NCBI GenBank assembly: GCA_964448445.1
Contig: CAYVAU010000026.1
Coordinates: forward strand, 1 to 19,176
Direction: 5' to 3'
Source of the DNA: B73-G16 sp964448445
GTDB lineage: Bacteria > Desulfobacterota > B13-G15
Length of the DNA: 19,176 nucleotides
Shown: piece by piece, positions 14,117-19,176 of the stretch
How positions within the stretch are numbered: position 1 is the stretch's first letter
Layout: the number at the start of each line of letters is the position of its first letter
The notes under the pieces: model-generated
What the model saw: only the letters and a program-made list of their open reading frames with translations
What the model was told of the DNA's origin: nothing
The model's database searches: none
Translations under genes and position numbers: made by a program

Positions 14117-14770
14117 ATGATAGACCTTCACAGCCACTCACTGCTTAGCGACGGAGAACTTCTGCCGGAGGAACTGGTCCGGCGATACGAGGCGAAGGGC
14201 TATCACTCGGTGGCCATCACAGACCACGCCGGCCCATCAAATCTCCAGAGGGTCATCGAGACCCTGCTCGAGTTCTCCCAGAAGATCTCCTCCTACGTAT
14301 CTATAAAGATCATACCCGGTGTGGAACTCACCCATTGCCCCCCAAAGATGATTCCCACCCTGGTCAAGGAGGCAAGGGAAGCCGGGGCCAAAATCGTCCT
14401 GGTCCATGGCGAGACCCCTATAGAACCGGTGCCACCGGGGACCAATCTCGCAGCAATAGAGGCAGGAGCGGACATCCTGGCCCATCCGGGCCTTATCACC
14501 CAGCAGGAGGCGGAACTGGCGGCAAAAAGGGGCGTTTGCCTCGAAATAAGCGCGAGGCATGGGCACTGCCTCTGTAACGGCCACATACTGAAGGTATCCA
14601 AGAGATGTGGAGCACGATTGGTCCTCGGTTCCGATTCCCACAGCCCTGACGACATCCTCCCCCCCGAGATGCTGATGAACGTCGCAAAGGGGGCAGGAAT
14701 GGATGAGGAAGAAGTTAAAAAAATGCTTGAAGATATGGAGGATATGGTCCGTAAATGCTTAGGTTTTTGA
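14117..14770 (+). CDS. PHP-domain metal-dependent phosphoesterase
   Basis: 217-residue polymerase-and-histidinol-phosphatase (PHP) family hydrolase. Metal ligands are recognisable: H5 and H7 in DLHSHSLLSDG, D12, the ITDH motif (34-37), the Glu of GVELTH, the His of LVHGET, the His of ILAHPG, and D and H in VLGSDSHSP. Related proteins include histidinol-phosphatase (HisK) and YcdX. The gene overlaps hisC, whose product acts one step before histidinol-phosphate hydrolysis, so a histidinol-phosphatase role is possible. The protein is shorter than HisK (about 260-270), so this is tentative. The 12-base gap before the ATG (TCCTCTCCCCCC) has no Shine-Dalgarno; re-initiation after the BFN gene is likely. 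Confidence 0.86.
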   Translation: MIDLHSHSLLSDGELLPEELVRRYEAKGYHSVAITDHAGPSNLQRVIETLLEFSQKISSYVSIKIIPGVELTHCPPKMIPTLVKEAREAGAKIVLVHGETPIEPVPPGTNLAAIEAGADILAHPGLITQQEAELAAKRGVCLEISARHGHCLCNGHILKVSKRCGARLVLGSDSHSPDDILPPEMLMNVAKGAGMDEEEVKKMLEDMEDMVRKCLGF

Positions 14771-15825
14771 TCCCTCCGTATATAGAGGAGCTTCCCTCTT
14801 ATCCTCTGGGAAGGGATTATGGGGAGGGGCAGGTGAGGCTTTCTGCCAACGAGAATCCCCTGGGGCCGCCTCCCGGGGCTGTGGAGAGGATAAGGGGTGT
14901 GCTTGGCAGGATCCATCGTTATCCCGATGGGTTGAAGGGGGAGTTGCTCAGGAGGTTATCGCAATGGTTGGGGGTGAGGAGGGGGAATTTGCTATTGGGG
15001 AACGGTTCCAATGAGATAGTCGATATGGCTGTTAGGGCTTTCCTCAGGGAGGGGGATGAGGTCCTGGTCCCCAGGCCCGGTTATGCCTATTACAGGATCT
15101 CGGCCCGTTCGAGGGGGGCCGATGTAAAGGAGGTTCCCCTGAAGGATTTGAGGGTGGATCTTTCGGAGGTGGCCCAAGCTATCGGTCCGCGCACCAAGAT
15201 GATCTTCCTCGACAACCCGAACAACCCCACAGGGACCATCTTTACCAAAGGGAATTTCGAGGAATTCATCCGAGGGGTTCGGGACGATGTCCTTATTGTG
15301 ATTGACTGTGCCTATGCCGAGTTCGTTACCTCTGAGGATTATCCACAGCTAGGATGGCTCTTAAGCCTTGATCGCCCCATCCTGGTCCTCAGGACCTTTT
15401 CCAAATTCTTCGGCCTTGCCGGTTTGAGGATAGGATATGGTGTTGCCCGTGAGGAGCTCGTGAGGGTCCTTGACAGGGTCCATCAGCCCTTCAACATAAG
15501 CATTCTCGCATTGGCCGCAGCCCTTGGGGCACTGGAGGATCTGGATTTTCAACGGGAGACCAGGAGGGTGATCCTTGAGGGGAAAAGGGTGCTTGAGGAG
15601 GGATTCAGGGAGGTGGGCATTGATTATGTTAGATCCGAGGCCAACTTCTTCCTTGTCAAAGTGGGAAGGGGAAAGGAGCGCCTTATGGAACTCCTGGAGG
15701 GGGAGGGAATAATCGTGAGGGATATGCGAGGTTATGGCCTGCCGGAATACATCCGGGTGAGCATCGGCAGGGCCGAGGAGAACAGGAGGTTTATCGAGGT
15801 CCTGAGACAATGGGCAAGAGGATAA
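14755..15825 (+). CDS. hisC: Histidinol-phosphate aminotransferase
   Basis: PLP-dependent class I/II aminotransferase converting imidazole-acetol phosphate plus glutamate to histidinol phosphate. It has 356 residues. Visible are LSANENPLGPP (29-39) at the substrate arm, GNGSNEIVD (82-90) for PLP phosphate, LDNPNNPTG (152-160), the pyridine-binding Asp in DCAYAEF (184-190) and the Schiff-base Lys K217 in TFSKFFGLAGLRIGY. The usual DEAY motif reads DCAY here, a departure next to the catalytic Asp. Some HisC-like enzymes act on aromatic amino acids, so specificity is inferred. It overlaps the PHP gene by 16 bases and cmk by 16 bases. No other his genes are in the window. Confidence 0.9.
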   Translation: MLRFLIPPYIEELPSYPLGRDYGEGQVRLSANENPLGPPPGAVERIRGVLGRIHRYPDGLKGELLRRLSQWLGVRRGNLLLGNGSNEIVDMAVRAFLREGDEVLVPRPGYAYYRISARSRGADVKEVPLKDLRVDLSEVAQAIGPRTKMIFLDNPNNPTGTIFTKGNFEEFIRGVRDDVLIVIDCAYAEFVTSEDYPQLGWLLSLDRPILVLRTFSKFFGLAGLRIGYGVAREELVRVLDRVHQPFNISILALAAALGALEDLDFQRETRRVILEGKRVLEEGFREVGIDYVRSEANFFLVKVGRGKERLMELLEGEGIIVRDMRGYGLPEYIRVSIGRAEENRRFIEVLRQWARG

Positions 15826-16472
15826 CGGTGACCATCGACGGTCCTGCGGGTTCTGGTAAAAGCACTGCGGCGCGGACCCTGGCAGAGCGTTTGGGATACC
15901 GTTATCTGGATACAGGGGCCACTTACAGGGCCCTTGCGTTGAAGGCCGTCCAAAGTCGCCTGAGTCCTGATGATGTCTGTGGCCTTAAGCGAATCCTGTC
16001 GGTGACCCGGATTGAGGTGGGATCAGATGGGCGGATCCTCCTGGATGGAAGGGATGTAACAGAGGAGATAAGGGCCCCTGAAGTGGGCATGATGGCATCC
16101 TTGATCTCCCGAAGGCCCGAAGTCAGGGAGGTGCTGTGGGAACTGCAGAGGAGGATTGGCCGAGGCGGAGGGGTGGTGGCCGAAGGTCGGGATACGGGTT
16201 CTGTGGTCTTCCCGGAGGCCGAGGTGAAGTTCTATCTGGATGCGACCCTGGAGGAGAGGGCGAGGAGACGTTATCGGGAGCTATTGGCCAAGGGCAGGGA
16301 TGTCTCCTTTCGCGAGGTGCTCGATGAGGTGAGAAAAAGGGATCTGCAGGACAGCACCCGTGAGATTGCTCCCCTCAGGATTCCCGAAGGCGCCATATAC
16401 ATCGATTCCACCCACCTCAGCCCCGAAGAGGTGGTGGAGTTGATGCTCCACAAAATTGAGGAAAGGATCTGA
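15810..16472 (+). CDS. cmk: Cytidylate kinase
   Basis: Phosphorylates CMP and dCMP with ATP, recycling pyrimidine nucleotides. The 220 residues fit the family. The P-loop is GPAGSGKST (11-19), followed by YLDTGATYRALAL (usual YLDTGAMYR), then DVTEEIRAPEVG, EGRDTGSVVFPEAEVKFYLDA (the family EGRDxGTVVFPxA block), and RRRYREL with KRDLQDSTREIAPL at the lid and base-binding region. Strand and helix order is intact. The gene precedes ispH and rpsA, an arrangement known in several bacterial groups. Its stop overlaps the ispH start in TGATG. Confidence 0.96.
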   Translation: MGKRITVTIDGPAGSGKSTAARTLAERLGYRYLDTGATYRALALKAVQSRLSPDDVCGLKRILSVTRIEVGSDGRILLDGRDVTEEIRAPEVGMMASLISRRPEVREVLWELQRRIGRGGGVVAEGRDTGSVVFPEAEVKFYLDATLEERARRRYRELLAKGRDVSFREVLDEVRKRDLQDSTREIAPLRIPEGAIYIDSTHLSPEEVVELMLHKIEERI

Positions 16473-17362
16473 TGGAGGTCCTTCTGGCCAAGGAGGCGGG
16501 GTTCTGTTTCGGGGTCAGGAGGGCCCTGAAGCTCGCCGAGCGGACCCTTGCAAAGCATCTCAAGGCTTTCTCCTTCGGTCCCTTGATCCACAATCCCCAG
16601 GTCGTCGAGAGGCTTAAGGCGATGGGGCTTGAACCGGTGGATGACCTTTCTGAGATCTCCGAGGGGCCGGTTGTCATAAGGTCCCATGGGGCAAGGAAGG
16701 AGGTCATACAGCAGTTAAAGGAAAGGGGAATAGAGGTGGTGGATGCCACCTGCCCCAAGGTAAAACGCGTCCAGAGGCTCGCTCAGACTGCAAGCAGGAG
16801 GGGCTATTTTGTGATGATTGTGGGCGAGAGGGATCACGCGGAGGTCCAAGGGATCATGAGCTATGCCGAAGGGGAAACGGCGGTTGTCGATTCTGCGGAG
16901 GAGATACCGGGATCGGTGAGGGGAAAGAAAGTGGCGGTGCTCTGCCAGACCACCCAGGAACCCGAGAAGGTGGGGTGTATTCTCAAGGAACTGTTCGGTA
17001 TGGTCACCGAGATGCTCGTTTACAATACCCTGTGTGAGGTCACCCTCCAGCGACAGAGGGAGGCCCTTCGGCTATCCTCTCAGGTGGACTGCATGGTCGT
17101 TGTAGGGGGAAGGAAGAGTGCCAATACTAGGAGGCTCGTCGAGATGTGTCGAAGGATTCAACCGCGGACCCTTCACATAGAGGGACCTGAAGAACTCCGC
17201 GAGGAATTCTTCAGGGGAGCAAAAAGGGTCGGCATCACCGCAGGGGCCTCGACCCCTCCGGAGCTTATTGAAGCCGTCTATCGGACATTGGTGACGGGGG
17301 ACTTTTGTGGTATAAAGTCACAGAGGATCATTTGGGGGGAAAGGGATGGAAGTAAACCATGA
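16472..17362 (+). CDS. ispH: 4-hydroxy-3-methylbut-2-enyl diphosphate reductase
   Basis: Last enzyme of the MEP isoprenoid pathway: reduces HMBPP to IPP and DMAPP using a [4Fe-4S] cluster. The 296 residues are typical. Cluster cysteines are C12 (GFCFGVRRA), C94 (DATCPKV) and C188 (NTLCEVT). Substrate-contacting histidines lie at LIHNP (H40), RSHG (H72) and DHAEVQG (H122), with the neighbouring Glu as proton source. The second half shows GGRKSANTRRL and ITAGASTPP. The usual NTICDAT reads NTLCEVT, a conservative change. It overlaps the rpsA start by 17 bases; ispH-rpsA linkage, sometimes as a fusion, is known in Firmicutes. Confidence 0.97.
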   Translation: MEVLLAKEAGFCFGVRRALKLAERTLAKHLKAFSFGPLIHNPQVVERLKAMGLEPVDDLSEISEGPVVIRSHGARKEVIQQLKERGIEVVDATCPKVKRVQRLAQTASRRGYFVMIVGERDHAEVQGIMSYAEGETAVVDSAEEIPGSVRGKKVAVLCQTTQEPEKVGCILKELFGMVTEMLVYNTLCEVTLQRQREALRLSSQVDCMVVVGGRKSANTRRLVEMCRRIQPRTLHIEGPEELREEFFRGAKRVGITAGASTPPELIEAVYRTLVTGDFCGIKSQRIIWGERDGSKP

Positions 17363-18995
17363 AGAACTGAAAGAACTTTATGAACAGACCTTTCAGGACG
17401 TATCGGAGGGAAGGATAGTTGTGGGAACAGTTGTGGAGGTGAGGGACGATTATGTGACCGTAGATGTGGGGTTGAAAAGCGAGGGGTTGATACCCCTTTC
17501 GGAGTTTGCGGGGATCGACGGAAATGTGGACGTGAAACCCGGTGACAAGGTCGAGGTGTTCATCGAAAGGCGCGAGGACGATGCCGGCGAGATAGTTCTT
17601 TCCAAGGCCAGGGCCGATCGCATAAGGGCGTGGGAGAGGGTCTCGGAGGCCCAGCGCGATGAAGATGGGATCGTCGAAGGGATAGTGCGGGAAAGGGTGA
17701 AAGGTGGTTTTATGGTCGATCTGGGAGGAGGGGTGAAGGGCTTTTTGCCCGCCAGTCATGTGGACATAAGGCCCTTTAAGGATCCTGGAACTTATCTGGG
17801 CAAAAAGCTCAAGTTCAAGGTTCTCAAGGCAAATCGGCGGCAAAACAATGTGGTCCTTTCCCACAGGGTTTACCTAGAAAGGGAGAAGGAGAAGAGGCGT
17901 CAGGAGACCCTGAAGAAGCTCAAAGAGGGTGTCATCCTCGAAGGCACTGTGAAGCACATCACTGATTACGGGGCCTTTGTGGACATCGGGGAGGTGGACG
18001 GACTCCTTCACATAAGCGACATGAGCTGGGGGAGGCTCAGGCATCCCTCCGAAATTTTGGAGGTCGGACAGAAGATAAAGGTCAAGGTTCTCAAGTACGA
18101 TCCCGAAAAGGGGAAGATCTCCCTCGGCATGAAGCAGCTTGAACCCGATCCCTGGGAAAGGGTGCCGGAGAAGTATCCGGAGGGAACGAGGGTTAAGGGA
18201 AGGGTGGTGGGGATTGCCGATTACGGGATCTTCGTCGAGGTGGAGAAGGGAGTGGAGGGGCTGATCCACATCACGGATATGGCGTGGGGGCGCAAGATCA
18301 AACATCCTTCTAAGTACGTCAATGTCGGTGATTGGGTCGAAGCGGTGGTGTTAAAAGTGGAACCTGAGAAACGGAAGATGGCCCTTGGATTGAAGCAGCT
18401 TGAGCCAAACCCGTGGGATACCATTGAGGAACGCTATCCTCCTGGCACAAGGATCATCGGCCAAGTGAGAAGCGTTACCGATTTCGGCATCTTCATAGGA
18501 ATTGAGGAAGGGATCGACGGTCTTGTGCACATTTCCAACATTTCCTGGAGCAGGAGGCCGAAGAAACCCACCGAGATGTTCAAGAAGGGGCAGGAAGTGG
18601 AAGCGGTGGTCCTGAAGATCGACCGGGAAAACGAGCGCATTTCCCTTGGCATAAAGCAGCTCAAGCCAGACCCCTGGCTCAGCGTGGAGCATAGATACAG
18701 GGTGGGGCAGGTCGTGACGGGAACGGTTACAAGCGTTACGGATTTTGGTGCCTTTGTGGAGGTCGAAGAGGGTGTGGAGGGGTTGCTTCATATCTCGGAA
18801 ATGGGATCTGGAACGGAAAGGATAGAGAAACCCCACGATCTCTACAGGGTCGGCGACGAGGTTACGGCCATGATAATCCACTTGGATGCCAGACAGAGAC
18901 GGATGGGCCTGAGCACCAGGGCCCTGAGCCAAAGGGAGGAGTACAGAGAGGAGGTAAAACCCATAACCCTCGGCGACCTCTTGAAGTCCACCTGA
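17346..18995 (+). CDS. rpsA: Ribosomal protein S1 (six S1 repeats)
   Basis: RNA-binding protein of the small subunit that helps load structured or weakly Shine-Dalgarno mRNAs, relevant here because many genes lack clear sites. The 549 residues contain six OB-fold S1 domains at about 22-88, 106-173, 194-263, 280-349, 367-436 and 453-522, joined by QLEPDPW-type linkers (264-270, 351-357, 439-444). Domains 3-6 carry the GxFVEVExGVEGLLHIS RNA-binding pattern; domains 1 and 2 are the divergent ribosome-docking pair. This is the proteobacterial six-domain layout. The ATG at 17346 lies inside the ispH 3' end, preceded by a G-rich run set very close to the start. It is the last gene of the operon before a hairpin. 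Confidence 0.95.
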   Translation: MEVNHEELKELYEQTFQDVSEGRIVVGTVVEVRDDYVTVDVGLKSEGLIPLSEFAGIDGNVDVKPGDKVEVFIERREDDAGEIVLSKARADRIRAWERVSEAQRDEDGIVEGIVRERVKGGFMVDLGGGVKGFLPASHVDIRPFKDPGTYLGKKLKFKVLKANRRQNNVVLSHRVYLEREKEKRRQETLKKLKEGVILEGTVKHITDYGAFVDIGEVDGLLHISDMSWGRLRHPSEILEVGQKIKVKVLKYDPEKGKISLGMKQLEPDPWERVPEKYPEGTRVKGRVVGIADYGIFVEVEKGVEGLIHITDMAWGRKIKHPSKYVNVGDWVEAVVLKVEPEKRKMALGLKQLEPNPWDTIEERYPPGTRIIGQVRSVTDFGIFIGIEEGIDGLVHISNISWSRRPKKPTEMFKKGQEVEAVVLKIDRENERISLGIKQLKPDPWLSVEHRYRVGQVVTGTVTSVTDFGAFVEVEEGVEGLLHISEMGSGTERIEKPHDLYRVGDEVTAMIIHLDARQRRMGLSTRALSQREEYREEVKPITLGDLLKST

Positions 18996-19121
18996 GCTGC
19001 AAAATCAAGAAACCGTCCTTTTTGGCCTTTCGATCGTCCTTTTCAGCCTGGGTTCCGATTCTGCGCCGCAAGACCGTCAGGAGAAGGGGGAGGGGAAATT
19101 ATCCCCTCCCTTGGCAAGTCT
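18996..19121. other. Intergenic stretch between rpsA and a converging cytochrome gene
   Basis: 126 bases with no coding frame I can support. It holds an imperfect direct repeat (CGTCCTTTTT at 19014-19023 and CGTCCTTTTC at 19035-19044) and the hairpin at 19088-19110. Confidence 0.6.
19088..19110. terminator. Bidirectional hairpin between convergent genes
   Basis: GGGAGGGGA (19088-19096) pairs perfectly with TCCCCTCCC (19102-19110) around a 5-base loop, with two more G-T pairs possible outside. It lies 92 bases after rpsA and 11 bases after the stop of the minus-strand gene, as expected for a shared terminator. Neither side has a strong T-tract, so it is not a textbook intrinsic terminator. 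Confidence 0.6.
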
Positions 19122-19176
19122 TTAATAATGGCTTTTCTCCATGCCGGGATGGCACATCAGGCATTCCATCTTCCCG
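19122..19176 (-). CDS. C-terminal tail of a c-type cytochrome (rest outside window)
   Basis: Only 17 codons plus a TAA stop (19122-19124) are visible. They read GKMECLMCHPGMEKSHY, containing a CxxCH haem c attachment motif (CLMCH) 9 residues before the end. A haem site this close to the C terminus is common in multihaem cytochromes, which serve periplasmic or extracellular electron transfer. The frame ends just beyond a hairpin that suits its terminator. A chance CxxCH in a 17-codon frame cannot be excluded. Confidence 0.55.
   Translation of the reverse strand, partial: GKMECLMCHPGMEKSHY

Noticed and set aside
1..19176. CRISPR arrays, tRNA or rRNA genes, IS elements, phage genes, defence systems
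   Set aside because: I looked on both strands and in the gaps and found no regularly spaced repeats, cloverleaf-like segments, transposases or integrases.

Overview
The window is a dense, mostly unidirectional stretch of a bacterial chromosome. It holds 19 complete protein genes, the 3' ends of two further genes (one at each edge), and one roughly 550-base gap (9846-10391) with gene debris. Many genes overlap by 1-53 bases. Coding strands are purine-rich and use AGG/AGA for arginine heavily. An archaeal-type fructose-1,6-bisphosphate aldolase/phosphatase, a DUF3426 zinc-ribbon membrane protein, a ferrous iron transporter, the MEP-pathway enzyme IspH and a CxxCH cytochrome tail are present. 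Together these suggest an anaerobic, possibly thermophilic Desulfobacterota-like (former deltaproteobacterial) bacterium. That placement is inference; no rRNA or other phylogenetic marker was analysed.

Layout. (1) 2-4477, plus strand: the end of tgt, then a compact iron-uptake operon (Fur-family repressor, feoA, feoB) that runs by small overlaps into pyrF and a zinc-ribbon/DUF3426 membrane protein. A weak Fur-box-like palindrome covers the fur start codon. (2) 7006-4426, minus strand: a divergent adenine-deaminase-family amidohydrolase followed by an overlapping family 2 glycosyltransferase, whose 3' end overlaps the zinc-ribbon gene tail to tail. (3) 7071-8428, plus strand: a MinD/ParA-type ATPase overlapping a stand-alone CheW-domain protein. 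Most of the ATPase gene is AT-rich (34% G+C counted over 7201-7500, against 58% over 8101-8220), but its 3' end matches the flanks. (4) 9845-8455, minus strand: a WrbA-like flavodoxin with a good sigma-70 promoter and Shine-Dalgarno, overlapping an EamA/DMT exporter. (5) 9846-10391: no intact gene, but two coding relics, one carrying a recognisable type 2 isopentenyl-diphosphate isomerase motif. (6) 10395-18995, plus strand: surE, then the aldolase/phosphatase, miaB, a bifunctional-nuclease (BFN) protein, a PHP-domain phosphoesterase, hisC, cmk, ispH and rpsA, chained by overlaps or very short gaps. (7) A 9-bp-stem hairpin separates rpsA from the converging 3' end of a c-type cytochrome gene.

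How they work together. The first block couples iron sensing to Fe(II) import. The last block is a housekeeping operon: gluconeogenesis, tRNA modification, a histidine-pathway step, CMP recycling, isoprenoid synthesis and translation. I see no phage, IS element, CRISPR array or defence system. The most unusual items are the mosaic ATPase with its CheW partner, the isomerase relic beside surE, and the divergent adenine-deaminase homologue. None of these amounts to a demonstrated new system.
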